Origin: Bacillaceae bacterium
GTDB taxonomy: Bacteria; Bacillota; Bacilli; JACDOE01
Length of the DNA: 64,000 nt
Assembly: GCA_017656255.1 (NCBI GenBank)
Contig: JACDOE010000006.1
Coordinates: 1-64,000 of the forward strand
Direction of reading: 5' to 3'
Shown: positions 34,966 to 43,656 of the stretch, one piece after another
Position numbering within the stretch: the first letter of the stretch is position 1
Layout of the letters: the number at the start of each line of letters is the position of its first letter
Translations under genes and position numbers: made by a program
Notes under the pieces: generated by a model
The model's input: the letters and a program-made list of their open reading frames with translations, nothing else
Database searches by the model: none
Told to the model about the DNA's origin: nothing

Positions 34966-36018
34966 ATGTTCAAAGGGGTACAATCTCTGGAAAGTCTGAT
35001 CCGGTCGATTCACCAGTTGTCATCGTTGTTTGATCATATGGATGATGGTCTTGTCATTGCCGACAAAAAGGGAGAAATCCTGTACATAAATCGTTCAGGC
35101 CGTAATATGATTCGGGATATCCTTGAATTTCAATTAAAACACCGGCAGGACAACACGGATTCTATTGATTACCATATCGATTTTCTCGATTCTTACATCG
35201 GGGAATCGCTAACACGTCAAAAAACCTTTAAGAATGAAAAAGTGACGGTGTACAGGTACCAGGAATCATACAGCCTGTATCTTTCCACCGAGTTAATCTA
35301 TTCGGAGGCCGATCAATTACTGGGTGTATGGCTCACGATAAAAAATCATCATAGATATCAAAATGATGATACCGGTGACTTCTCGGAAACTTTTTCCGCC
35401 CTGGGGCAAATTGCAGCGGGTGTGGCACATGAAATCCGCAATCCCCTGACGGCTGTTTCCGGATATTTGCAATTGGCCGTTGAAGAACTTGAAGGGCATC
35501 ACCTGCAGAAGAAATTTAAAGACATTGTATTGCCAGAATTAAACCATACTCTGGAAATACTGAGTGACTTTATCAACATGTCCAATCCTCCCGCACCTTC
35601 CAGAAAAACCACCACGATCGAAGATCTTTTGCAACAGATTATCCATAAAATCACCAAATCCTGTCTGAATCACAACATTAATTTAAATTTGAATATTGAC
35701 TCGAATATACCGCCGGTCCGTGTGGATGAGGGCCAGATGAAACAAGTGCTGTGGCAGACAGCGCGAAGTGGGATTGACTCCATGCCTTATGGTGGCACTC
35801 TCTCTATCCGGGCCCAGTACCTTAACGTTGTGCAATATGTCCTGATCCAGTTTGAGGATACGGGTTTGGGCCTGAAAAAAACTGATTTTCAACAATCAGT
35901 GATCTCTCGCATTATTGAGAACCATGGGGGGAACCTCCAAATTGATTCCATTCGTGGCAAAGGCTCGTGCGTTTCCATCTATATTCCTCCTTTTGATGAG
36001 TCTCAACATTTCTCATAG
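34966..36018 (+). CDS. PAS-domain histidine kinase-like protein with degenerate ATPase domain
   Basis: A 350-residue cytosolic protein resembling sporulation-type kinases. It has a PAS domain (about 15-130), then a HisKA domain with His155 in GVAHEIRNPLTAVSGY. In the HATPase domain the G1 box DTGLG is present. The N-box asparagines are replaced (QVLWQTARSGIDSM), and the whole F-box/G2 lid (normally PFFTTK...GTGLGL) is missing: DTGLGLKKTDF runs straight into SRIIENHGG. It probably cannot autophosphorylate normally. It could accept phosphate from another kinase or act as a phosphatase or decoy. The frame is otherwise intact. ATG after AAGGGAG. Confidence 0.75.
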   Translation: MFKGVQSLESLIRSIHQLSSLFDHMDDGLVIADKKGEILYINRSGRNMIRDILEFQLKHRQDNTDSIDYHIDFLDSYIGESLTRQKTFKNEKVTVYRYQESYSLYLSTELIYSEADQLLGVWLTIKNHHRYQNDDTGDFSETFSALGQIAAGVAHEIRNPLTAVSGYLQLAVEELEGHHLQKKFKDIVLPELNHTLEILSDFINMSNPPAPSRKTTTIEDLLQQIIHKITKSCLNHNINLNLNIDSNIPPVRVDEGQMKQVLWQTARSGIDSMPYGGTLSIRAQYLNVVQYVLIQFEDTGLGLKKTDFQQSVISRIIENHGGNLQIDSIRGKGSCVSIYIPPFDESQHFS

Positions 36019-36170
36019 CCTCTACGGATAAGCCTTGAATCTTTGTGATAATCTATAGATAACACCATGTCTTTTCCCACAAATTCCCTGAAACTATTCT
36101 CTCACCTCCTCCGTCTGTTACAGTGAAAGTCGCAATCAATCATTCATAAAGTGTGAACAGGAGGAATAAA

Positions 36171-36608
36171 ATGAACCATAATATAAAATGGACGTTTTTT
36201 GGGCTATTGATCCCGATTCTTGTGGCAAGTATGCTTTTGGGAGATACTATTTCCGCCTTTGAAGGAAAGGAGAAGCAAATGGCACCTTCAAAAAATATCC
36301 AGGTCAAACATGTTGAACTGGATCAGGCTCCCGGTGAGATCCAACAATGGGTGAAACGTCACCGTCATGATGAAGGGACCTATGTGAAGCATCAGGGAGA
36401 CCGGACATATCTGCTGGTCAGCTGGGGAGAAAAGAAGACCGGCGGTTATACCGTTAACATTGATTCCATTGAGGAATATCCGGATAAACTGGTTGTCCAT
36501 GTCTCTTATCAGAAGCCGGATGGCATGGTGATCCAAGTGATCACATATCCATTTGATCTTGTGTCGATTCCAAAAACAGATAAAGAAATCGTGTTTGAAA
36601 AAATATAA
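36171..36608 (+). CDS. Secreted/membrane protein with PrcB-like C-terminal domain
   Basis: A 145-residue protein with a hydrophobic N-terminal segment (about 9-30, signal peptide or anchor). The C-terminal domain has TYLLVSWGEKKTGGYTVNI and then LVVHVSYQKPDGMVI, the beta pattern of PrcB C-terminal (protease-complex-associated) domains. Its role is unknown. ATG 36171 follows AGGAGG; GTG 36153 lies upstream of that site and is rejected. Confidence 0.65.
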   Translation: MNHNIKWTFFGLLIPILVASMLLGDTISAFEGKEKQMAPSKNIQVKHVELDQAPGEIQQWVKRHRHDEGTYVKHQGDRTYLLVSWGEKKTGGYTVNIDSIEEYPDKLVVHVSYQKPDGMVIQVITYPFDLVSIPKTDKEIVFEKI

Positions 36609-36637
36609 CCGTTGCCTTGTTGCAACGGTTATTTTAA
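36607..36637 (+). terminator. Terminator after the PrcB-like gene
   Basis: AACCGTTGC and GCAACGGTT form a perfect 9-bp stem with a short loop, followed by ATTTTAA. Confidence 0.8.
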
Positions 36638-37332
36638 TCCTTGGGGGCCGCCGGGTGAACATGTTTGTACAGGTCTGCCAGTATCGGATAATGATCGGAA
36701 TATTTTGTTTTGATGACCCGGTATCGCAGCAGATGGAAATGCGGGCCTGCCAGTATAAAATCGATTCTTCTGCGCAGCGGGTAAAAAGTGGGAACATGGT
36801 CCTGATTCGCCGCTTTTCCTGTATCGTAAAGGGGGTGGATCACCGGCGGGCGTGATGTATTGAAATCACCGGTCAACAGGGTGGGATGAATGAGCGGATT
36901 GTTCTCAGACACAATTTCCTGAATACGCTGAAATTGCCGGTTTCTTTCCTGTTGCTTCAGACCCAGGTGGGTGCTCATTACATACACAGGTACAGGTGGA
37001 ACAGCCAGCTTGACCACGAGCAGTCCCCGTTGTTCACGGAGACCCGGCAGGAGAACGTTGGAAAAGGCTTGTACAGGGAAGCGGGTTAAAATGGCATTGC
37101 CGAAAAAACCGTCGCCTACCGGATGGTTGGCCCCAAACCGATAGTTCATCCCGAGTTTATCAGCGAGTTGGTCGGCCTGCATGCCCTTTTGTTCATTTTG
37201 ATGTACTTCCTGCAGAGAAATGATATCAGCTTCCGATTCCTTGAGAAGGTCTCCGATCTGTTCCAGGGTGGGACGCCGGTAAAGATCAGTTCCACTATGA
37301 ATGTTGTACGTGATCATCCTGATTTTGTTCAT
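36634..37332 (-). CDS. Endonuclease/exonuclease/phosphatase family protein
   Basis: A 232-residue member of the DNase-I-like superfamily. Metal and catalytic motifs are ITYNIHSG (Asn), ISLQEVH (Glu), STHLGL (His), LTGDFNT (Asp-Asn) and SDHYPILADL (the final Asp-His). All catalytic positions look intact. The substrate could be nucleic acid or a phospho-lipid/sugar ester, and the short form without a signal peptide suggests a cytoplasmic enzyme. Confidence 0.83.
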   Translation of the reverse strand: MNKIRMITYNIHSGTDLYRRPTLEQIGDLLKESEADIISLQEVHQNEQKGMQADQLADKLGMNYRFGANHPVGDGFFGNAILTRFPVQAFSNVLLPGLREQRGLLVVKLAVPPVPVYVMSTHLGLKQQERNRQFQRIQEIVSENNPLIHPTLLTGDFNTSRPPVIHPLYDTGKAANQDHVPTFYPLRRRIDFILAGPHFHLLRYRVIKTKYSDHYPILADLYKHVHPAAPKD

Positions 37333-37356
37333 GGCTGTTTTCTCCCGGTTCGGGTA

Positions 37357-38991
37357 TCAACCGGCATCATGTTCGTCAATTCTCCCTTCCTGCATTCTGT
37401 TTCTGAAAAGTGTGTATTCGGCTCCCTCATAAATCTCCTCAAGTGAGAGGCTTCTTCCCATCCCATCCTTATAGATCACGTGTCCGGTGCTGAAGTTGAC
37501 GGGACTGTCCAGTCCGGCGGCTGCGGCCAGCATATACAACCCTTTTCTGAGGGTGATCAGGTAATTGAGAACGCGGTATCGCTTTTCTTCGATCACAAGC
37601 GCCTTTTGCAGATTGGGGTCCGTTGTTGCGACACCGACCGGACATTCATTGGTGTGACATTTCTGGGCGCTGATACAGCCGATGGAAATCATAAATCCCC
37701 GGGCGATATTGACCAGATCCGCTCCCATTCCCAGGGCAACGGCAATGCGGTCTGCGGTAAACAGTTTTCCCGATGCGATGATTTTTATTTGCCGGCGAAG
37801 TCCATATTTTTTCAGAACAGAATGGGCGATCATCAGGGCAGATTTAACGGGGAGGCCTACACTGTCCGCCATTTCGATATAAGTGGCCCCTGTCCCTCCT
37901 TCACCGCCATCGACGGTAATAAAATCGGGATGTTTTCCGTATGCTTTCATTTGAACGGTGAGTGCCTCAAATTCCTTTTGATCACCAATAACAATCTTAA
38001 TGCCAACCGGTTTCCCGGTTACTTCCCGGATCTTCTCAATGAATTCGAGCATGGAGGGGATATCATCAAACTCTTTAAAGCGGTTCGGGCTGTCGATGGT
38101 CTGGTAGGGTTTGACACCGCGGATCCGGGCGATTTCAGGCGTCACTTTTTTTCCTTCAACATGGCCGCCGCGGATTTTTGCCCCCTGCCCCAGTTTTAAT
38201 TCAAAAGCTCTGACGCGGGGATTTTCCGCCTTCTTTTTTAATTCATCCCATGAAAAATTCCCTTCTTCATCCCGTACCCCGAACAGGCCGGGACCGATCT
38301 GAAAAATAAGATCTACATTCCCTTTTAAATGGTGCGGGGAAAGTCCCCCTTCTCCGGTATTCATCCAGGTCCCGCCGGCATCAGCAAGTCCCAGGGAAAG
38401 GGCCGAAATTGCCCGTTCTCCAAGAGCGCCGTAGCTCATGCCGGACATCCCGATCAGGCCTTTCAAGACAAACGGATGGCGACAGGTTTCACCAATGACC
38501 ACCGCATCGTCATCATCGAGCAACCAGGTGGAGGTCTCTTCCATAACGGGCGTATCTTTTCTGGAGATCAGGCTTTCCCGGGAGCGATAGGTCAGGGTGG
38601 ACACTTTTTGAGAGTGGTCGACTTTCAATTCATGTTCCTGTTTGGGGAAAAAGACATTTTTCAGATAGTAACCTTCTTTTTCAAAGTCCCGTCGGGAACC
38701 GAACCCGATGATGGTTTTCAGGTACTTGGATGCGAGGACGATACTCTGGAAATCAACGCGCGAAAAAGGTTTTCCCGCCAGATCATGGTCAAAAAAGTAC
38801 TGTCTCAATTCCGGTCCGATCATTTCAAAAAAATATCGGATTCTCCCGAGGAGCGGATAATTTCGCAAAACGGAGTGCTGTTTCTGTCTGCGGTCATAAA
38901 TGTAAAATCCGATGAAGGCGATCACCGGGGTGACGAACATCACCACCAGCACGACAAAAGAGATCATAATCAAATAATCAGGGAGGTTCAT
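37357..38991 (-). CDS. FMN-binding glutamate synthase family protein (YerD-like)
   Basis: A 544-residue protein with an N-terminal transmembrane segment (about 8-30) and a glutamate synthase alpha-subunit-like FMN/Fe-S barrel. Key blocks are FVLKGLIGMSGMSYGALGERAI, GEGGLSPHH, ELKLGQGAKIRGGHVEGKK, VDGGEGGTGATY and the cysteine cluster GCISAQKCHTNECPVG. It lacks the glutaminase domain, so it is not a complete GltB. Relatives include YerD of Bacillus and archaeal-type glutamate synthase cores. The physiological electron donor and reaction are uncertain. Confidence 0.87.
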   Translation of the reverse strand: MNLPDYLIMISFVVLVVMFVTPVIAFIGFYIYDRRQKQHSVLRNYPLLGRIRYFFEMIGPELRQYFFDHDLAGKPFSRVDFQSIVLASKYLKTIIGFGSRRDFEKEGYYLKNVFFPKQEHELKVDHSQKVSTLTYRSRESLISRKDTPVMEETSTWLLDDDDAVVIGETCRHPFVLKGLIGMSGMSYGALGERAISALSLGLADAGGTWMNTGEGGLSPHHLKGNVDLIFQIGPGLFGVRDEEGNFSWDELKKKAENPRVRAFELKLGQGAKIRGGHVEGKKVTPEIARIRGVKPYQTIDSPNRFKEFDDIPSMLEFIEKIREVTGKPVGIKIVIGDQKEFEALTVQMKAYGKHPDFITVDGGEGGTGATYIEMADSVGLPVKSALMIAHSVLKKYGLRRQIKIIASGKLFTADRIAVALGMGADLVNIARGFMISIGCISAQKCHTNECPVGVATTDPNLQKALVIEEKRYRVLNYLITLRKGLYMLAAAAGLDSPVNFSTGHVIYKDGMGRSLSLEEIYEGAEYTLFRNRMQEGRIDEHDAG

Positions 38992-39154
38992 AGGCAGCTC
39001 CTTTCATTAGTTGAGAATATCGTTTATATAACTTATACTATTCGATGATTTGAGTGTTTTTCCTGTGCGAAGTCTTCAACCACAGATTTGACGGCCCTGT
39101 CCCGGAATGAGAGGATAGATATAATCAGACTGAGTCACACAGGAGGTTGGACAC

Positions 39155-39901
39155 ATGAACGTATTTATCATAACCGGAACATCCAGAGGGCTCGGGGAAG
39201 CTATCGCGACTCGGCTCGCTGAACAGGAAGACCATTATCTTTTTTGTATATCCCGAAATAAAAGTGAAAAATTAAGGTCGATTCCCAGTGATCGGGTGCA
39301 ATATTTTGAGTATGACCTGAGTCGGCCGGACGGAATCCCGGCGTTGATGGAACGGATTTTTGAAAAAATAGACGAAACGTCTGTCCGGACGATTCACCTG
39401 ATTAATAATGCCGGCGTGTTAACGCCGATAAAACCGATTGACAGAGCGGACAGCCGTGACATCATGCAAAACATGATGGTTAATTTAGCCGCACCGATAT
39501 TGCTCACGTCTGAATTTGTTCGCCGCACAAGAAAATGGAATGTTGACAAATGCGTACTGAACATCTCGTCCGGAGCTGGAAAACACCCTTATGACGGCTG
39601 GAGTTGTTATTGCAGTTCCAAGGCGGGGCTGGATATGTTTACACGTTGTGTGAGCCTCGAACAGCAGGATCAAAAATATCCCGTCAAAGTTCTGTCGCTG
39701 GCTCCCGGTGTGGTGGACACAGCAATGCAAACCCTGATACGTTCCACCCGAAAGGAAGATTTCCGTCATGTCGACCGATTTATAAAATTAAAGGAAGAAG
39801 GGGAACTGAGGACGACGGATGAAGTTGCGGCAAAAATCGCCGATCTCTTAATGGGGCCGGATTTTGAACAGGGAGGGGTCCTTTCCATTCAGGACATCTG
39901 A
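39155..39901 (+). CDS. Short-chain dehydrogenase/reductase (benzil reductase/YueD-like)
   Basis: A 248-residue SDR. The NADP-binding motif TGTSRGLGEAIA is at the start, then NNAG, and the catalytic Ser in LNISSGAGKHPYDGW with Tyr-x-x-x-Lys as YCSSKAG. The PGVVDTAMQ segment after the active site fits the benzil reductase/sepiapterin-reductase-like subgroup (YueD). The natural substrate is unknown. ATG after AGGAGG. Confidence 0.82.
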   Translation: MNVFIITGTSRGLGEAIATRLAEQEDHYLFCISRNKSEKLRSIPSDRVQYFEYDLSRPDGIPALMERIFEKIDETSVRTIHLINNAGVLTPIKPIDRADSRDIMQNMMVNLAAPILLTSEFVRRTRKWNVDKCVLNISSGAGKHPYDGWSCYCSSKAGLDMFTRCVSLEQQDQKYPVKVLSLAPGVVDTAMQTLIRSTRKEDFRHVDRFIKLKEEGELRTTDEVAAKIADLLMGPDFEQGGVLSIQDI

Positions 39902-39994
39902 GGCTGTCTGTGCAAATATTTGACCTGTACAATGGATTGGTGCAGGGATTATACTATAGTTACAACATCATATCTGGTAGCTGAAGGAATGACC

Positions 39995-40043
39995 AAGGCT
40001 ATTTTCCTGCTGGAGACAGCGGGGAAATAGCCTTTTGTTTTTT
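39995..40043 (+). terminator. Strong hairpin terminator just before the secretion operon
   Basis: AAGGCTATTTTCC pairs with GGGAAATAGCCTT and is followed by TTGTTTTTT. It lies 52 bases before the first gene of the type IV secretion-like operon. A TATACT box sits 40 bases upstream of it (39950-39955). It may end the SDR transcript or act as an attenuator for the operon. Confidence 0.75.
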
Positions 40044-40094
40044 GATGAATGGTTGTGATGAGTTTTTCTGGAAACGGAAAGGAGGTGAAATGTG

Positions 40095-40457
40095 ATGAAA
40101 TATCGGATATTAATTGGGGTTTCTGTATTGTTGGCATTATGTTTGGTGCTTCCTGTTTCCGGCCTCGCAGCGGGAGAAGATGAGTTGAAAAATGTCCTGG
40201 GGGAGCGAGACATCGATAAAGACAAGATATACGGTGATATCCAGCAGATTATCTACTTTATCTATGGCATCAGCGGGCTGGTGATATTGACATCCGTCAT
40301 TGTATCCTCTGTTCTCCTCTCCACTTCGGGATCCAACCCTCATAAACGGGCGGCGGGATTCGGTGCACTCGGTATGGCCGCTCTAGGAGGTTATGTGCTG
40401 GTGAAAGCATTTGATATCGCCGCATTTTTATCCACTTTTGCCAGTTCCGGCGGTTAG
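40095..40457 (+). CDS. Small secreted two-helix protein, VirB2/TrbC-pilin-like
   Basis: A 120-residue protein with a signal peptide (about 1-26, ending SGLAA), a short charged segment with an acidic/basic helix, then two transmembrane helices (about 49-75 and 88-110) separated by a small cytoplasmic loop (GSNPHKRAAG). This is the architecture of VirB2/TrbC-type conjugative pilins and of equivalent small proteins that open Gram-positive T4SS operons. The residue similarity is too low to be sure. ATG 40095 follows a perfect GGAGGTGA. It is the first gene of a six-gene operon. Confidence 0.55.
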   Translation: MKYRILIGVSVLLALCLVLPVSGLAAGEDELKNVLGERDIDKDKIYGDIQQIIYFIYGISGLVILTSVIVSSVLLSTSGSNPHKRAAGFGALGMAALGGYVLVKAFDIAAFLSTFASSGG

Positions 40458-40470
40458 GAGGAAATTGTGA

Positions 40471-40785
40471 ATGCGTGAGGTAACCGTTCCTGTTGATCTG
40501 GTTTCCGAAATGAAAAATATTATGGGAAAAGTCTCGACCCGTCAACTTTTATATCTGATCGTCGGAGGGATCATCCATTACCATATTGTCTTAAATCTGC
40601 CGACACCTGTTGATGGCCTGTACGGTTATGTGCTGAATGCGCTGATGGATTTCCCGTTCATTTTGATGACATTCGCACCCGCCTTTCTATATCTTGCCCG
40701 ATACGATCTGTATCTGGACAAGTATCTCTGGTTCTGGTGGCAATCCAAAAAACAGACCGGTACCTGGTATTATCACGGTTCATAA
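40471..40785 (+). CDS. PrgI family (VirB3-like) membrane protein
   Basis: A 104-residue protein starting VTVPVDLVSEMKNIMGKVST followed by RQLLYLIVGG, the PrgI family signature, with two transmembrane helices (about 27-48 and 55-75). PrgI/TcpE/VirB3-like proteins recruit the VirB4 ATPase to the membrane channel in Gram-positive conjugation systems. ATG after TAGGAGG, 13 bases after the pilin-like gene. Confidence 0.75.
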   Translation: MREVTVPVDLVSEMKNIMGKVSTRQLLYLIVGGIIHYHIVLNLPTPVDGLYGYVLNALMDFPFILMTFAPAFLYLARYDLYLDKYLWFWWQSKKQTGTWYYHGS

Positions 40786-40814
40786 ATCATTTGTTATTCG
40801 GGGAGGGTTCATCT

Positions 40815-41618
40815 GTGGGGATAGCAGAAGTGGGACTGGCGGTCACGCTGTTCATCATCCTTTTTCTATCATTTGTTACCGGAAAAAGGAGCGGGCTGAC
40901 GGATTTTATTAAGGATCACAGAAGTCAAGGAAAGGAAGAGTCGTCCCCTTTTCCGGATTTCATCGGTATCAGGCAGATTTCCCGGGAAATGATATGGCTG
41001 CCGGATCATACGTATATGGCTGCTTTAAAGTGCGAACCGGTCAATTATGATCTGAAGAACGAAACGGAACAGGAAGCAATTGACATCGCGTTTGACCGCT
41101 GGCTGTCTTCCGTTGAATGGGACATGTGCTGGTACACGCAGTCACGGGCGGTAGACCTGACACAACAGCTGGAGCTTTACAGAGAAAGAATGTCTGGTAT
41201 GAATGAGCCGTCCCGGGAATACGGACAAAATACGATTCGTTATCTGGAGAGCTGGGTTCGATCACAACCGCGTTTTGAGACCATTCGTTACATTCTGTTT
41301 CCCTATCAGATTCCGGGAAAAAAAGTGTCACAACTGAGTGAGGAACAAATGACCGAAAAAGCGTTGGGTGAGTTATCCCGCAGGATTCGGATGACACGCC
41401 TGTCACTGGAACGCTGCCATATCTATTCCCATCCGTGTACGTCTCAGGATCTCAGGGAGATGGTCTATTTCGCTGTCAACCGAAGGCGTGCCGGTCTGGC
41501 CAGACTCGAGGATGTCGACGAGTATGACATGCTGGCACCGTCTGTTACATCTGACGAATCCGGGGCGCAAAATGAGGTGAATGTACATGAGGATTTTCCA
41601 GAAAAAAAGGCGGGATAA
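40815..41618 (+). CDS. Membrane-anchored VirB4 N-domain-like protein
   Basis: A 267-residue protein with one N-terminal transmembrane helix (about 4-22) and a cytoplasmic domain. FIGIRQISREMIWLPD...LKCEPVNYDL and the AFDRWLSSVEWDMCWYTQSR segment resemble the N-terminal (CagE/TrbE/VirB) domain of VirB4 proteins, without any ATPase motif. It may be comparable to TrsD-type proteins that accompany VirB4 in staphylococcal conjugative plasmids. GTG 40815 is chosen because GGGGAGGG lies seven bases upstream. The longer frame from 40737 overlaps the PrgI gene. Its 3' end overlaps the VirB4 gene by 32 bases. Confidence 0.6.
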   Translation: MGIAEVGLAVTLFIILFLSFVTGKRSGLTDFIKDHRSQGKEESSPFPDFIGIRQISREMIWLPDHTYMAALKCEPVNYDLKNETEQEAIDIAFDRWLSSVEWDMCWYTQSRAVDLTQQLELYRERMSGMNEPSREYGQNTIRYLESWVRSQPRFETIRYILFPYQIPGKKVSQLSEEQMTEKALGELSRRIRMTRLSLERCHIYSHPCTSQDLREMVYFAVNRRRAGLARLEDVDEYDMLAPSVTSDESGAQNEVNVHEDFPEKKAG

Positions 41619-43656
41619 TGCCCGTTCCAGCAAACACAGGGTTGCGCAATCGGCACCGGAAACGGTTCTTGATGACAGGACACCCGATGTTCGCCAGTCA
41701 ACACCTTCCATCTGGGATGTCATCGCACCGGATGGTCTGGTTTTTCCCGGGACTCGTCTCTTTCAAAAACCTGCTGATTATGCCAGGTTTCAGGACAGTC
41801 TGGGAGGAGAGCGATTTCTTCGGCCGTTCTATCTGACAAGGGCAGGGTGGCCGAGAAAGCTTTCCACCGGCTGGCTGAGAGAACTCTACAGCTACGGTGA
41901 GATCGATACAATGGTCCATATATCAAAAACACCGAGGCGCGAGGCAGTCCGAAGTCTGCAAAATCTGCTGACTATCCTGCAGACCAACCTGAATGCAGAG
42001 TTGAAACGAGGGAACATCGACCAGATTTCGGATCTGGAAACGCGAATTGAGGATACCCGGATACTGCGGGATGAAATTTCATTTATGCTCAATGATCAGT
42101 ATTTTGTAGCGGTACAGGCAGTTCTCTACAGTGACAGCCAGGAAGAACTGGACCGGCAATCCAAGTTGCTTGAAGACGAGATGGCGGGAAGGCAGATTCA
42201 CCTGCGCAGCGCTTTTTTACGATTGTTGGACGGTTGGAAGAGCGTGTTGCCCCTGGGAATCAATCGAATGAAAGACACCTATCGCAATCTGGATCGCAAG
42301 GCACTGGGAACTTTATTTCCGTTTGCCTCCAGTGAGTTGAGGTTTTGCGGAGGGATTCCGCTGGGAATCAATATGCAGACCGGCAATCAGGTGTTTTATA
42401 ACGCCTTTGCCGAGCACATCAACAATTATAATCTGTCAGTGTTTGGCGTAAGTGGTTCCGGTAAAAGTTTTACCATCAAAGCGCTCACGGCACGAAGTGT
42501 CCTGGATGAAATCCGGTCGGTTTTGCTGGATCCGGAAGGAGAATACAGGGGGATAACGCAACTTCTCGGAGGCATCTACGTTCCGCTGAAAGAAGATACA
42601 AATATCGTCATTAATCCCTGTGCCATGACTGTGGAAGAAGAAGCTCACAAAACACAGGAAGGAAAATGGATCAGGCGAAAGAGGGTTCCGGTTAGAGAGA
42701 AAATCAGTGAGCTGCTCGGTTTCTTTGATGTGTTGATGTCTGGAACCGGAGAAGGGGAAGGGTTGAATACCTTTGAATCAGCGATTCTGGATGACTGTAT
42801 CCAGAAATATTTCCACCGCCTCGGAATCAATGAAAATGCTGAAAGCCTCTATGAAAAACGTTCAGTTAAAAAAGAAGGCACCATTTACTACGACCGGGTA
42901 CGGAAACCGGAACCTGAATTGTCGGGCATCTATGAAACATTGATCAAAGAATACACCCGTGAACAGGGCGGGGAACGTTTTCCGGATCCTCATGCGGAAC
43001 GCCTGATTGCCGGTATCCGCCCTTATTTGAAAGGAAATTCGCGGGGAATTTTTGACGGCCAAACCTTTCTGGGAGAATGGCAGCAGAATGATGAAACGGC
43101 ATTAGATACCGCCCCAATTATCTGTTTTGATATCAGTCAGCTGGAAGAGGGGTTTTTAAGGCCGCTTGCTTTTCATGTCTGCCTGACCTGGACCTGGGAG
43201 TATTTTGTAAAGAAAGAGAAGAAACAGAAGAAACGGGTCGTGGCCGATGAGGCATGGATGCTGGTGGATCACGAACAGACCCTGAAGTTTCTGGAGAAAA
43301 TGTCCCGGCGCTGCCGCAAACGGAATGCTTCCATGACCATTGCCAGCCAGGATTTCCATAAGTTTGCGCGCAATGATCGTGCCCGGGCAGTCCTGCAAAA
43401 TTCTTCTGCCCTTCTTCTTCTCAAACAGAATGCCATGGACATCCCGCTGATAGAGGATACGTTTCAGATGTCACAGGGAGAGATGGAGATCATTCTTTCT
43501 GCCGGTCCCGGAGAAGGTGTGTTTCGTGTCGGAATGGAAACGGTGTGGATGCAGGTGGATGCGTCGAAACATGAAATGGCGTTTCTGGAGAGCAATCCGA
43601 ATATCCTGTCCCGAATGGAAGCACAGACAACGCGGGTAGAGGAGGAGGGCGTGTGA
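41587..43656 (+). CDS. VirB4-family type IV secretion ATPase
   Basis: A 689-residue ATPase. The N-terminal half holds the VirB4 domain (VHISKTPRREAVRSLQNLLT and a long helical LETRIEDTRILRDEISFML region). The C-terminal ATPase has Walker A GVSGSGKS at about 287-294, LDPEGEYRG after it, Walker B VVADEAWML with Asp554-Glu555, and the MSRRCRKRNASMTIASQD segment typical of TraE/TrsE/PrgJ. It powers assembly of, and transport through, a T4SS channel. ATG 41587 follows GAGGTGA at six bases. All motifs are intact. Confidence 0.92.
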   Translation: MRIFQKKRRDNARSSKHRVAQSAPETVLDDRTPDVRQSTPSIWDVIAPDGLVFPGTRLFQKPADYARFQDSLGGERFLRPFYLTRAGWPRKLSTGWLRELYSYGEIDTMVHISKTPRREAVRSLQNLLTILQTNLNAELKRGNIDQISDLETRIEDTRILRDEISFMLNDQYFVAVQAVLYSDSQEELDRQSKLLEDEMAGRQIHLRSAFLRLLDGWKSVLPLGINRMKDTYRNLDRKALGTLFPFASSELRFCGGIPLGINMQTGNQVFYNAFAEHINNYNLSVFGVSGSGKSFTIKALTARSVLDEIRSVLLDPEGEYRGITQLLGGIYVPLKEDTNIVINPCAMTVEEEAHKTQEGKWIRRKRVPVREKISELLGFFDVLMSGTGEGEGLNTFESAILDDCIQKYFHRLGINENAESLYEKRSVKKEGTIYYDRVRKPEPELSGIYETLIKEYTREQGGERFPDPHAERLIAGIRPYLKGNSRGIFDGQTFLGEWQQNDETALDTAPIICFDISQLEEGFLRPLAFHVCLTWTWEYFVKKEKKQKKRVVADEAWMLVDHEQTLKFLEKMSRRCRKRNASMTIASQDFHKFARNDRARAVLQNSSALLLLKQNAMDIPLIEDTFQMSQGEMEIILSAGPGEGVFRVGMETVWMQVDASKHEMAFLESNPNILSRMEAQTTRVEEEGV

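Noticed and set aside
36019-36170. Reverse-strand GGAGGAGGTGA near 36107 as the ribosome binding site of a small gene
   Set aside because: The frames after it close within a few codons and no start codon is in place.
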